Shown here: piece after piece, positions 33,676 through 45,845 of the stretch
How positions within the stretch are numbered: position 1 is the first letter of the stretch
How the letters are laid out: the number at the start of each line of letters is the position of its first letter
NCBI GenBank assembly: GCA_039566865.1
Contig: CM076954.1
Location: 8,192,001 to 8,256,000 of the forward strand
DNA from: Aurelia coerulea
Lineage: Eukaryota; Cnidaria; Scyphozoa; Semaeostomeae; Ulmaridae
Direction of reading: 5' to 3'
Length of the DNA: 64,000 bases
Notes under the pieces: model-generated
Told to the model about the DNA's origin: nothing
Databases searched by the model: none
The model's input: only the letters and a program-made list of their open reading frames with translations
Position numbers and translations under genes: made by a program

Positions 33676-34638
33676 CCGGGTGTCCCAAAAAAAGGTAACA
33701 GATTTGATTGGGGCTAGCGATAAGAATTTAAGTTGAATCGACCCCTGATAAGTTTTGAAGTACTCTTAGATAGTTAACTTGAAGATTGATACCTTATTTG
33801 TTGATATTGGTGCATAAAAAGTTGGAATATTAATCTTGAAAGTCCAACTTTGCCTCCTACTCCAAACCAGAGCTTTTGGGGTTTGGCCTAAGCTGTTAAC
33901 TCGCTGTGCTGTAGAATCTCCTCAATCATAGCCAAGTACAAACGAGAAGCCTCGTTCTTAGGAACACATTTTAGTGGAAATGTGACTCTGAACTTTACAA
34001 TCAGATTCAATAATTTAGCCCCGAAGAGACCCCTTTCTTGATTCTACAAAAACTTTAAATTACACCTGCCTGAGAAAAGTTATTCATCAGCGAAATAAGT
34101 CCCGTAGGCTTTAACAAATAGACTATCTTGCAATTTTCATTCCTTGAATGAAAAGTTTTTGCATCATCTCTCACGAAATTTTTACGAAACAAGCAATCGT
34201 ATATGCCCAAGGGAACATAGAAAATGCTCATTCGTGCTTGGCTTGGTGTACTTTTATAAAGGCATTTTTACTGGAGAAAAATATTCCTTGGTGACTATAT
34301 TCATTAATTCTTTTGTTAGTTTTCAGTCTTTTACGCTCTTTTCAAACGGGTACCCAAAGGACCGATCCTTGTTCAAAAATGTCTTTGACTGAGGAGATTC
34401 CCTTAACCAGCGCGTTAGCAGTTTAGGCCAAAACCCAAAAGCTCTGGTGTGTAGATGGACGCAAATTTTGGCTTTCGAGATTAATATTTCAACTCTCGAT
34501 GCGCCAATATCAACACACGAGGTATTAATCTTCAAGTTAACTATCGACGTGTACTTCAAAACTTATTTGGGATCGATTCGACTTATACTCTCATCGCTAG
34601 TCCCCATCAAATCTGTTACCTTTTTCTGGGACACCCGG
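33676..34638. mobile_element. mariner-type MITE with about 260-base inverted arms
   Basis: Ends CCGGGTGTCCC are flanked by TA (33674-33675, 34639-34640). The inverted match continues well past the ends, through GGTAACAGATTTGAT and on to about 33930, returning from about 34385. The termini match the 547-bp MITE at 30186, but the interiors differ. It is non-coding. Confidence 0.85.
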
Positions 34639-34659
34639 TATATGAGTGCAGGATGTATG

Positions 34660-34803
34660 AGTCCTTGTATGAGTGAAAATAAAAACATCAGATTAAAAAT
34701 GCTGAGCGAATAAAAGGAATCACGTTGAACAAATACAAGGAATTATGACAAAGTTGATGTTTCCGAGTGAAATTCCTTCGCATGCGCAAGAAGAAGTGGT
34801 TTC
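34660..34803. repeat. Duplicated 140-bp unit, intact copy
   Basis: This is the sister of the unit at 31893-33645 and lacks the hAT insertion. Confidence 0.75.
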
Positions 34804-35445
34804 AACTCAGTCACTCATTCATAACATCATCCAACCCAATGCGTAAAACTGAGACTCTTATAATCAGTCTAATCATCGATCAGTGTTTGAGATAAGAAAC
34901 ACAGCAATTGACGTTTCTCGTCGTATTTTCTGCCTTCTTTTTGCAAGAAAATCATTAAATGGAGACCAACCACAGTCTGGTAGATATACAGATGTAAAGG
35001 ATGGCTTAAACAAACGAAAAAAGGTAGGTACCATTGAAATATCTAAGCCAAAAACACGATGTAGCACATTTTTGGAGTTAGGCCATATTCCGGACACCCA
35101 AGGAAGCAGGTCAGATTTGCTCTTGCGAAACAAGAAAAGGTTCCCAAGCCAACGGTATTGCCTTCATAGGAATTAGTGATGTTTGAGATGTGTTTTAGAA
35201 GAATGTTTAAGTACGAATGATGTACTTAGAAGGCTGGGAGCCCAGAAACGCTCAAAACGTACAAAGGTGGTGAGTTTCAGGCGCTATAACTCCACGAAAA
35301 CTGGAGATATTTTGACCGGCATCCAAACTATGTGGCAACAAATGGGACCCTTTCCCCCCTCCCTTGGTTATGAGTCCTATTTCCCACATTTGCCTGAAGA
35401 TTTGTCCAATCCTACCTACGTACCCTATCTATTTGCTCGTTAACT
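34804..35445. other. Stretch without recognised gene
   Basis: Frames at 34883-35176 and 35183-35443 are not recognised. The part at 34820-34875 is a dispersed repeat also present inverted near 17.3 kb. Confidence 0.4.
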
Positions 35446-35585
35446 AAAGACTCTTGTATTAAACATGACCTCCTTTTAGCAAAATTAGATGCTTACGGTT
35501 TCAGCCGTGAAGCACAAAGACTCTTGTATTAAACATGACCTCCTTTTAGCAAAATTAGATGCTTACGGTTTCAGCCGTGAAGCAC
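35446..35585 (+). repeat. 70-bp tandem duplication at LINE 5' edge
   Basis: The 70 bases beginning AAAGACTCTTGTATTAAACA occur twice in direct succession (35446-35515, 35516-35585) with no difference that I can see. They encode the reverse transcriptase segment HDLLLAKLDAYGFSREA. Confidence 0.95.
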
Positions 35586-36892
35586 TGTGTCTCGTCAACA
35601 GCTCCTTGGAAAATAGGCACCAGAGAGTTAGATTAATGGGTCTTTTAGTGACTACAAACAACAGTCCATTGGAGTTCCACAAGGATCGGTTCTTGGTCCC
35701 CTGTTCGTTAACATCTACATAAATGATTTGTTGCTCTCCATACACGATACTGATATCTGCAATTACGCGGATGATACAACCATATATGCATGCGATAAGA
35801 ATCTTGATAACGTAATTGCAAGGCTAGAGAATGATTCAAGCACAATTATTCAATGGTTCGCTGATAACTTTATGAAATTGAATACAGATAAATGTCATTT
35901 ACTCTTATGTGGTAGAGATTCTAATCAACAGGTTACAGTTAATTTAGGAGATTCTGTCATTGCAAATACGGACGAAGAAAAGCTACCAGGCGTTGTGATC
36001 GACAAGAAACTCAATTTGGAGACGCATATCAATAAGTTGTGTAAGAAGGCTGGTAACAAACTCTTCGCCCTCGCTCGCATATCTGGATACATGGACTCTA
36101 ATAAAATAAGAATCTTAATCAGAGCCTTTGTAATTAGCCAGTTTCAATACTGTCCATTAGTCTGGATGTTTCACAGTAGGCACATGGATAATAAGATTAA
36201 TAGAATACACGAGAGAGCCTTGAGAATCGCATACAAGGATTATGAATCAAGCTTCAACACCCTGCTAGGAAAAGATGACTCGGTTAATATTCATGCAAGG
36301 AACCTGCACACGCTTATGATCGAAATGTTTAAAACTAAGGAGAACATCAACCCCCCTTTTATGAGGGAAATTTTCTGCGAGCGTCGTGTTAATCATAATC
36401 TGAGAAACAATAGTGAATTTGTGCTACCAAGGGTAAGAACTACAAGTTATGGATCCGAGACTATCAAATATAGAGGGCAACATCTTTGGCTATCTCTTCC
36501 TCCTCGCATAAGGAATGCTCAATCTATCAATGAGTTTAAGAAAAGAATTAAAAGTTGGAATGGCGCTGACTGCTCATGCAGATTATGTAGGACGTTTATA
36601 CCACAACTTGGATTTTTATGATACCATGATTTGATACAGCTTCCATTTCATATTTCGGACATTTGGATTTTTAACAGCTCGGATTTTTATATTACTACGT
36701 CCTTAATTCTGTTTTGAAATTTATACCTTGTATTTGAAATCTTATTTATTTAATCATATATATATATATTTCTTGGACTTGTATTAGTTTTTAGCAGTTG
36801 GCTTGGATTAGCTAGTTTAGTAATTATTTTTAATTTTTACTGTACATAGCTATGTAGCGCCAACTTTAAACAAATTGATGATGATGATGATG

Positions 36893-36923
<31 letters not shown>

Positions 36924-36925
36924 TT
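35446..36925 (+). pseudogene. CR1/Jockey-like LINE, 5'-truncated
   Basis: Reverse transcriptase coding begins within a tandem duplication (LLLAKLDAYGFSREAL), shows a one-base frameshift near 35645, then runs open to TGA near 36621. Motifs in order are QSIGVPQGSVLGPLFVNIY, NYADDTTIYAC (catalytic YADD), NTDKCHLLL and ARISGYMDSNKIRILIRAF. The C-terminal region follows with FQYCPLVWMFHSRHMDNKI and YRGQHLWLSLPPRIRNA. The 297-codon frame from 35728 is intact, but N-terminal reverse transcriptase motifs and the endonuclease are absent. The 3' tail ends in GAT and ATT repeats (36878-36925). Confidence 0.9.
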
Positions 36926-36928
36926 GTA

Positions 36929-38971
36929 TTCAACATATCATTAAAAAATCTGAAGTTATCAGATCACTGGAAACATTCTGCTATTCAACGCATACCAAAA
37001 AAGAATTTTGATGCAAATGATTTGTCAACCTTGTGGGACATCTCTCTATTGCCAGTTTCATACAAGATTTTCTCTAAGGCTTTGTGTGGTAGATTATTGC
37101 CGTATATTGCTACGGAAGTGGCATTTTGGCAACGTGCATTTTTATGCAAACGCGATCGCCAAGAATTAGTTTATACCTTAAAGACATCAATTGACGACTT
37201 TAGACACCAGAGCACAAGACTGTATTTGGTATTCATCGATTTTGCGGATGCAATCGCAGAAAGGAATATAAGGGATGAGATATATTTGAATCCAATGCCA
37301 GTTCAAGCGTTTGCTGATGATATTGTATTAGCTGCAAATAATTTAAATGTGATAAAGAGTATGATTGGGGCAGCTGAATCAAAAATGGACGAAGCTGGTC
37401 TGCAGGTTAAGCATGAGAAGTGTGCTGTATGCTATGGCCGTCGTTCGGGAAACAATTGGTACAAGGGCAAAGAAAATGCTACACCTGATGTAGAAATTAA
37501 GTCTGATAAACTACCTGTGTATCAACGTGATAAGCCATATAAATATCTCAGTAAATCTATTTCGATTGTTGGAGAAGATGCAAAACAAATAAAAGACTTT
37601 GTTGACACGTATAAAGATCTCGTAACGAAAATCAAAGGTTCTGATTTACCCTTAGCTTTAAAAGGAAGTGCCATGAACAATCTTGCTCTTGCAAAAATAT
37701 TACACCATTTTTATAATTCAAGACTGAGTTTGAAGCAGTTGGACCAGCTTGACAATATAATAACTGACGCAGTTCGAGAATTATTTTCCCTCTACAAATC
37801 CACAACACGAATTGTGATATTCCTCCCCCGAGAAAATGGTGGTCTTGGCATTAAGCGAATTTCTGATGTCTACAGATGAACACGTTTAGCCTTTCTTATT
37901 AAAATGCTAAATCATGACGTCATGCATTTTAGGCACATTGCGAGGTCGTCTCTTGAGTTAGACATGAAAAAAAGAGGAGTCAGGCCAACAGATGGTGCGA
38001 ATAATTTCCTTGGATATGAATTAACTGATGATGGTTTCTTGGCTTGTAACACAAATTTCGGTTGTCAGTCCGACTGGCCAGACATGGTAAGATATGCAAG
38101 AAGCTTGAACGTTGATATTAAGTATGTGAATGACAAGGCGATGGCTCTTATTAAAGGAACATGGTATGACAATCAGTGTGAGCTTCAAAAGAAGCTGTAT
38201 CAGCTGTGTGTTGAAAGAGATGTCGAGGCTTTTAAGGAATTAACTGTGCAAGGATGTTATTTCAATCTTGAGAATGTTCATATAAAATCGTCACACTCGA
38301 TCTATTATAATTGGAAAGTTGATGATGCTCTTGTGATATTTACAATCAAAGCGAGACTTAGTATTCTTCCCACTAACTTTACTCTTCACCTGTGGAATAG
38401 AGATCACAATCCAGAATGCCCATTCTGTCAAAGTCATACTGAGTCCGTAGCTCACCTATTAAACGGTTGCAACGAGTTTAAGAATTTCTATTCACGTCGC
38501 CATGATCGAATTGTGAATAAGATTGCAGAATTCATAAAGGAAAATAAGCCACGGGCAAGAATTTCATCCAACTTGTTAGCAGAAACCATATTCCCTGAAT
38601 TTAAAGAAAGGATTAAGCAGATTGTTCATCGTAAACCAGACATTGTCATTCTTGATCGTATCCAGAGGCAGTGTACAATAGTGGAAATAACTGTTTGTTA
38701 TGATTTATATTTGGAAAATGCTTATCAAGAGAAAGTTACAAGATATAAGGAGTTATGTGATTATCTGGAGAGAAATGGATTCTCAGTGCAGCTGGTTGTT
38801 CTTTGTTTCGGTTCGCTTGGGTGTGTAAAAAGTGATGTATGCAAAGGATTGAGAAAATTCTCCCAAAGTAAAGAAAATATAAAGAATGTGATGAAATGGT
38901 GTTCGATATCGTGTTTAATTGGAGGAAACTATATCTGGAGGAACAGAGTGAAAAAGTCACTGGGACAGTAG
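36929..38971 (+). pseudogene. R2-like LINE with restriction-like endonuclease; deletion and one stop
   Basis: A single frame runs from the (ATT)n tract to TAG near 38971, broken by one TGA at 37877-37879. It shows LPVSYKIFSKALCGR, AFLCKRDRQELVYTLK and LYLVFIDFADA, then jumps directly to PVQAFADDIVLAA (catalytic FADD). The segment that should hold the next reverse transcriptase motif is missing, an apparent in-frame deletion of roughly 80 codons. Downstream come CPFCQSHTESVAHLLNGC (CCHC finger) and RKPDIVILD...IVEITVCYDLY, the PD-(D/E)xK-type endonuclease of R2/R4-like elements. (ATT)n tracts border both sides. The copy is inactive. Confidence 0.87.
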
Positions 38972-39068
38972 TTATTAGTAGTAAACGGACTTTAGCAGAT
39001 ACATTCCTGGGAATACGGCAACACACCAGTTTTTAAGCAGTTTTTTGCTTAACATCTTGGTCAAGTAG

Positions 39069-39070
39069 TA

Positions 39071-39122
<52 letters not shown>

Positions 39123-39194
39123 GAAAAAACACACTGTTATTTGACAATAACGTTTCGATTAAAATCTTCATCAGTTTCGATTAAAATCTTCATC

Positions 39195-39237
<43 letters not shown>
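39069..39237. repeat. (ATT)n tracts around doubled hammerhead-like word
   Basis: ATT repeats at 39069-39120 and 39196-39237 enclose two overlapping minus-strand copies of CTGATGAAGATTTTAATCGA (39152-39174 and 39174-39196). The flanking AACACACTGTTATTTG is also found at 17.7 kb. Confidence 0.8.
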
Positions 39238-39536
39238 GATGGGAGGGTCGTGGGGTTGCCGGCTGGATCCCTTGGAGGTTTGGTCTGTGACTATTTTGAT
39301 CCTCCAGGGTGAACATTTGCTAATGTGCCAACAATTTCATTTTCTTGTTTACGCTAAAAAAACAGTTTGGAACAAAACGTGATTTTCATTCCCACTTGGT
39401 TTTAATTTCGGGGGTAGTCATGTTTCCTGGGAATAGGGTTCTTTGTAGTAAAAATGTAATTTTACTTTATCTTTAGTTTTACCTTGCCTTGTTTATCACG
39501 TAGTATAAATTCTCGGTTGTCCTTTAGAAAGTAGTG

Positions 39537-39560
39537 CTGACGAAGATTTTTAATCGAAAC
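39537..39560 (+). ncRNA. Hammerhead-like core (candidate)
   Basis: CTGACGA, AGATTTTTAATC and GAAAC occur in order, a CUGANGA variant of the word at 17734 and 39152, here on the plus strand. It abuts the (ATT)n tail of the next LINE. Stems I and III are not resolved. Confidence 0.3.
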
Positions 39561-39585
39561 GTTCAAGATTTTAACAGTTGTGTTT

Positions 39586-41390
39586 TTATTTTTATTATTA
39601 TTATTATTATTATTTGTTCTTTGCTTTTAATGCAGTACAGTTCTCGCCACTGTGCCGAGGTCAGTCCATGTCCCTAAGGCAACAGCAGTGTTCACTTGAT
39701 GGACAACGTTCTTCTCAGGATGTGGGCGCTTCCGAGGAGAGCAATCTTCTGCAATTCTTCAATCCGTATGTGGCCAGGAATTTGACTGACGTACTTCTCA
39801 AGGCCTTTCTTGATGAGTCCCAGTGCTCCCACTACAATTGGAACTGTCGATGTCTTCATTTCCCACATTTTTGTTACTTCAATTTCAAGATCTTTATACT
39901 TGGACAGCTTCTCTACTTCTTTAATCGATACATTTCTTGCAGATGGTATACTCATGTCAATCATAATGCATTTCTTTTCTTTCTTGTCTTTGATAATTAT
40001 GTCAGGTCTATTAGCTTTTATCTCTTTGTCTGTGCTTACAGGCATGTCCCATAGTACGGTGGCAGCTTCATTTTCAGTCACTTTCTCAGGTTTGTGCTCA
40101 TACCACTTATCTGCAGTTGGGAAATGGTAATTTTTGCATATTCTCCAATGTAGGTATCCTGCTGCCTTGTCATGTCGCTGTATATATTCCGTCTTTGCGA
40201 GTACTGGACAGCCGGCTACAATATGGTCAATAGTTTCCTCGAATTCATTGCACATCCTACACTTGGGGTCAGTGCCGTCTTTGATGATCTTATTGTGGTA
40301 TGATCTTGTTGCTAAGCTTTGATCCTGTGCAGCAATTATCAATCCCTCAGTTTCTCCTTTAAGTCCAGGACTCTTAAGCCATTTGTGAGTCTGTTCTATT
40401 TGAACATCTGGCTTATTCACCCTAGTTGGATACTGGCCATGCATCGGTTTTCCTTCCCATATCTGTCTCATCTTCTCATGTGCCTTCTTCTTTGTCTCCT
40501 GCTTTACTCTTTTAGTAAATAAAGTGATTTTTTCTTGTTGTATTCTAGCAGTGTCTGGTACTTCTAACTCTCCTTTAAATTTTCTGGCATCTTTTGCAAC
40601 AGAATAATGCTTCTTGCTGTTTTCATGCCGGTACACAAGTTTGAGAAGGGGATCTTCTGTTTGTTCCAGGTACGAGTTTAGCCCCACTGTGGTTGTTTTG
40701 AACACGAGTTCGAGCTGAGTGAGGCCCCGTCCGCCACCTTCTCTCGGTAGGTACATTCTTTCCACATCAGCTTTTGGGTGGTTCATCCTCTCCATAGTTA
40801 ACAGCTTCCTTGTCTTTGTATCCAGCTTTCTTATTTCACTCATCTGCCAGTTTACAATGTTGACACTATAAGTAAATACGGGTACAGCAAGTGTATTGAT
40901 TGCTTCTATCTTGTTTGATCCGTTGAGTTCACTTTTTGTTACCAGTCTCACTCTCCTGTAGTATTCTTTTCTAATTTGTTCTTTCATGGTGGCATGCTGT
41001 ATACCATCACCTTCATTGATCCCTAGATATTTGTAAGCACCTTCCTGTTCTAGCTCCTTTATTGTGGTGTTAGTGTCTACTGTGATGTCTGTAGTTTGTG
41101 CGAGCTTGCCCCTCTTGAATGTGACTTTGGCACATTTTGCAAGGCCGAACTGCATGCAGACATCGTCACTGAAGGTCTTGATTGTCTTGAGCAGCCCCTC
41201 CTGTTGATTGTCGTTTTTCACATAGGTCTTCAGATCGTCCATATAGAACAAATGGCTAATTTTCTTACCGCCTACTTCATACCCATATCCAGTGTTGTTG
41301 AGCATAGTGCTGAGTGGTGCTAATGACAGGCAGAACGAAAGCGGCGATAACGAGTCTCCTTGAAAGATACCACTTTTAATGCTTACTAGG
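39586..41390 (-). pseudogene. LINE with restriction-like endonuclease, R4/NeSL-like, open 3' half
   Basis: The minus frame is open from about 41385 to the stop at 39692 (more than 550 codons). It starts inside the reverse transcriptase at SIKSGIFQGDSLSPL, followed by ISHLFYMDDLKTYV (catalytic MDD), KYLGINEGDGIQHATMKEQI and LPREGGGRGLTQLEL. Then come CRMCNEFEETIDHIVAGC (CCHC finger) and NRPDIIIKD...CIMIDMSIP (endonuclease PD...D) and the tail LLGSAHILRRTLS. No lesion is seen, but the 5' half is missing: coding ends at a G+C-rich junction near 41390-41430. The 3' end is an (AAT)n tail at 39586-39616. This is the best preserved of at least six related copies here. Confidence 0.88.
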
Positions 41391-44300
41391 CTTGCCGCGC
41401 GTCGCCTACGGCGCCGCGCTGGCCCGCCGTCGTATTTGTCATTCAGGTGTATGGACAGTTGAATTTAGTGCGCCGGTGACAGAGGGATATAATATATATA
41501 TACATCTTTTTTTTTATTCCATAATACATCGGTCTCAAAAGAATACTTGTGTGTGAAGAGGGACATAAGTATAATTCGGGAGTATCTTTGAACACCAAGG
41601 TCAAATGTTGATACTTTGTTAATTATTATCTCAATTATCTCAATCTCAATTATTATTATTGAGGGGCTACCATGGGTAAAAAAGATAAAATGAAATGAAT
41701 GAAATGTTAAGAAGAGCTATTTAGCGTTACAAATCAATGCAGTCAGTTTGTGGCGTATTCCACTCTCCAAGGGGCTCTGTTGTATTTATTTGAAAATTGA
41801 AAGCAAGAGGGAGCCGATGCGAGAACGAACAACAGTTGTTTTGCTTTGAATTATATCCCTGCTGTGCTTTCTATTTTGCAAACTTAGTGCACACCCTCTA
41901 CACGGCATCTATTTTTCCTTTTCTCTTTTCATTTTGCATTGCTCTTTCCACTCTTTATAAACTATTACCATGAAAACTTAACTGTATACTTACCGTAAAA
42001 GCTCTATTAAGCCCCCCTCTATATTAAGCCCTCCTCTCTAATAAGCCCCTCCCCTCTGAGCCAAAATTTGAATAAGCCCTCTCTGTATTAAGCCCCCCCC
42101 CCTGTTATATCAAATTGTAGTGGCTACCAAAGATTTCCCATTTATTGACCTAGATAAGCTTGCATGTTAATTCTGATGTGGTTTGAGATAAAACTGTGTC
42201 GAATTTATGTATTTGACTCGTAAAATTGTATATTGTATCCGCAAAATACGGTGTAAATGATCTAAAAAGCTGTCATCTGTATCCCCGTCATTTGATTTTG
42301 TGAATAAGCCCCCGCTCTATAATAGGCCCCCTCTCTAATATGCCCCCCTGTGGAGGGTCCGAAATTAAATAGGCCTCCTGGGGGCTTAAGGTAGCATCAT
42401 CCCGGTCATAGAATTACTATGAATATGGGTATATAACCAAGTTGAGATAGTAGATAGGCATGATTGTAAGCTTTTTGGACTGAAAAGTTGAAAATGGCAC
42501 CTTTCATGTTGCCTTAGCAACCAAAAATAGACGAAATTTTGCAAAAAATGGTACACGGAAAAGTACTTTCATTCTCTACTGATTAAAGTTATCTCAATAA
42601 ATTAGCTGGACTTCATGCAAGTATGTACAATGTCTGCCAAAAGTCCTTGGAAGCATTTCTTGACAATCTGCAACTCTAACCGTAGCGATTAGGTGTAAAC
42701 ACGCCCTCGCCCCCGAAACAATGTTGATTTGCAAGGTTATTGTCCTAGCACTCCATTAGAGTCGCGAATCGTCCTGCCATCACCATTTGTATGATTAAAT
42801 TTTGATGGCAAAAAATGTAGACATAAGGATCTTAATCCCCTTGTGCTTAGCCAATGTAAAAGCAGAGGTTCATTTTGAAGCTCCATCTTCGGCAAACATT
42901 TTGGCAAACTTTCATTTAAATATCTCTTATGGTTTGGAAATTAAAAATATATCCATTACACAGATTTAGCGAAAATCGCATTTCCAGGAAATTGACTTCA
43001 AAGTTCATGAAAATGATAGTAATCAAATAGTTGAAATTTGCTAGGCCAATAACTTTCAGCCTCTAAAATCATTTTCTTGTCATTGTTGGACTGCCCTTTA
43101 CTCCTAAATTTGTTTGTTGAAAGTTTTGAGGCTCATTTCTTGTTATTTTCTGCAACTATATTCTGGTGCTGTCAAAGTAAACCAATGTTTTTATGTGAAA
43201 TGTTTTTGTGCTACTTCACAATTTCTAAGGGATTTTTTCACTGCGTCAACAGTCATATCAAAGTTTGCAATAACATCATAAATACCAACTGAAACATAAA
43301 TTTTCCAGTAAAAGTAGATTTTGAAATCTATCCCAAATAAACCAGCAATTTGATTTTATATCCATTCGCGGAGAACACTTTGTCACTTCCAAATTAGCTT
43401 CACAAATACAGCAGCTTTGAAGAATTACTCTCTGCTTCAATTAGATTAATTGTTGTTTGTAGAAACGCAGTTTCATAAAGCAGACATTCCCTGCCCTTGG
43501 AAATCTTCGACCGAAAACTGCAACAAACATCAATATGAAACAGTCTTGTTGACTTCAAATTTCCTTTTCATGTCAGTGTTACCACGACAAACTCTTTGTG
43601 GCATATAACCAGTAACCAGCAAATCGATTTTTCTTCCATATAACCACACCACGCAAAACAGATGAGTAATCTGGGTGGGAGAACATTTAGGCAAACTTTT
43701 TACATCCATCATTTAACATTTGATTCATTTCTAAGTTTCAAATCTATCTTAATTTCTACCTGATTGAAACCCCCTCTCTAGACCCTTGTTTCTGCAATGT
43801 TAGTGAAGGGAAATGCTCTTTCAAGTGTTTATCTGGCGGATTTAGGCCTGGGCTATGCTCTTGGAAAATGTGGATCTTCTTCTCTTCTGGAGGGATGGGC
43901 CACCTAAGCAGGGCCTACGTCACTTTGAAAACTCTTGACCCGATTCTGAAGCCGTAGAAGAGGTCTTTCTCTCTTCTTACTGGCAATTTGATTTATCGAA
44001 CATCACTTCCATCTTTCTTGATGCACTGGTTACCAGAAAACTTGCGCTTTAAAGTCCCAAATGTAAAAACAGCATTGCAATCTTGGCTCTTTCATTAATA
44101 GCATGTTGCACGGTGATTCCAATAAGTGTCTCAGTGTTGTAATAGTTGCCTTGTTAGCTATGGTAAAGCTTAATTGGGTTTTGTTGTAGCTAAGATTCTC
44201 ACTTTCAATTTTACTGGACTTGTTCTTTAAATTTATCCCATACCTACTCTTGTTCTTAAAGGGTCTGTTTCATCCAGCATGCCTTGCACGTGCCGTCTGT

Positions 44301-45118
44301 TGATGTTCGTTTGTTGTCCACCATTTTCATGGCCCATGAAAATGGCGGTTCTTAAATTTACCGTCTCCGACTTTCGAAACGAAGTTTTTGAATTATAACA
44401 ATCACGGAAGCTTCTTATGTACGACTTTTCATTAACTAAACTAAAAAAGTTTCAATACTGCATCTCCTGAATTCTTGAAGAAATGGTTCTGCATTAATAA
44501 ATTTCATAGTGGACATATCCGTTTCCCTCCTCTGCGGCCTGTGAAAGCAAATAGAAACTCAGAACTCAGAGAAGAAAAGCAACGGCGGCAACCAGAGCTA
44601 CCGGGGAGAAGTATGAGTGCTATTGCAAGGAACAATAAATGGCTTTCCTACCTATCAATCATTTTAAGCAGGTCCCCAAATGTTGCATCACTGATTAAAA
44701 TGTGATGGCTCATCGATTTTTCAACCTTTGAGATGACGAATCAACAGGAATTCTTGACGTCACGTAAGTGATCTTGCCACCGGGTGCCCTGAGTATCAGA
44801 GCATTCTCTTGGGCCTAAGCCGCTATAATGGTGCAATGAGCTGCATGAGCTCAAGATATGTCGCATGGTCGAACCTCGTTTTCATCAGGCATCTTGAAAG
44901 CATTGCAATTCATCGCAATGGCTCCTTTACCAACCTTCCTCATTCCAAAAAAATGGGCTTTTAAATGTAGGCCGCTCCGACCTCTCTGCATTAGCATTGA
45001 TATTATAGGGAGATGAAATCAAAATTTGTCACAAGATTAAAGGAAAAAGAGAGGAAGAGTAGAGGATCATACTCATAGTTTTCAAAAATTTTGCTTCATA
45101 TTGTAAAAACTATTTCCC
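41391..45118. other. Long stretch without recognised gene
   Basis: It opens with a short G+C-rich patch (41395-41440), then A+T-rich sequence. No frame longer than about 75 codons is recognised. At 42000-42375 the words AAGCCCCCCTCT and CTAATAAGCCCC repeat irregularly, a low-complexity repeat that may be an old MITE. A palindrome of 12-base arms (CCATTTTCATGG) lies at 44321-44345. Confidence 0.5.
42000..42375. repeat. AAGCCCC-type degenerate repeat
   Basis: Roughly ten occurrences of (A/T)AAGCCCCC(T) or close variants are clustered at 42005-42110 and 42300-42375, with unrelated sequence between. Confidence 0.65.
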
Positions 45119-45121
45119 TTA

Positions 45122-45657
45122 GGGGTCAATCATTTATAACTCTGGGTACCGGGGCGGGCTAGAATTGCTAAGCTAGCTAACAGTTTTTAAACCCCTTCCA
45201 ATTATCCCAAAAAAAATTTAGAGCCCAATTGAAAATTAGGAAAAGATTTCATACCCTACGACTGGCCACCTATCAAACTATTTTCAGATAACCACATCAC
45301 AGAAGTTCTGTTTTGTAAAAGAGATAAAAAAGACGAAAGGCAATGCTATTTGAACTTAATGAAGTACTACCTTGGAAGGCCAGTGAGCTGGAATTTTATA
45401 CAAATGGGGTACAATGGATGATTTGAAGGCCGTCATTAAGAAGCTAGCTAGAGTTGCAGTTGTGCGAGGATATGGTATTCCATAGGCCTTATCGTGTCAT
45501 TGAAGTAATTTTCTGGAGAATCTACCATTAAAGTTTTCGTACCCCCTCTAAAATTTCCAAAAGAAGTTTCATACCCCCCAATTTTCCTTGGAATAGTTGT
45601 CATATCCCCACCAATTCTAACCCGCCCCGGTACCCAGAGTTATAAATGACTAACCCC
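45122..45657. mobile_element. MITE with TTA duplication, Harbinger-like
   Basis: GGGGTCAATCATTTATAACT and continuing CTGGGTACCGGGGCGGG return inverted at the right end (about 45608-45657). TTA trinucleotides flank it (45119-45121, 45658-45660). Three-base TWA duplications suggest PIF/Harbinger. It is non-coding. Confidence 0.7.
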
Positions 45658-45845
45658 TTATGAAAGCATTCCAAAAGGGCGATACCCCTCTAGTTTTTAA
45701 TTAATCAACGAATGAAAAAAACAGTCAGTCGTTATCGCATCCCTCAACCATAAAAGCCCATTCCTTGTTCGATTCACAAACTTTTTAGAATAAAAATCCC
45801 TTTCATTGGAGACCCCCTTCGAAGCGCTCCGTGGTAGCGAGCATA

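Noticed and set aside
39692..40522. Plus-strand frames over the LINE at 39.7-41.3 kb
   Set aside because: Antisense shadows of the well-supported minus-strand LINE frame.
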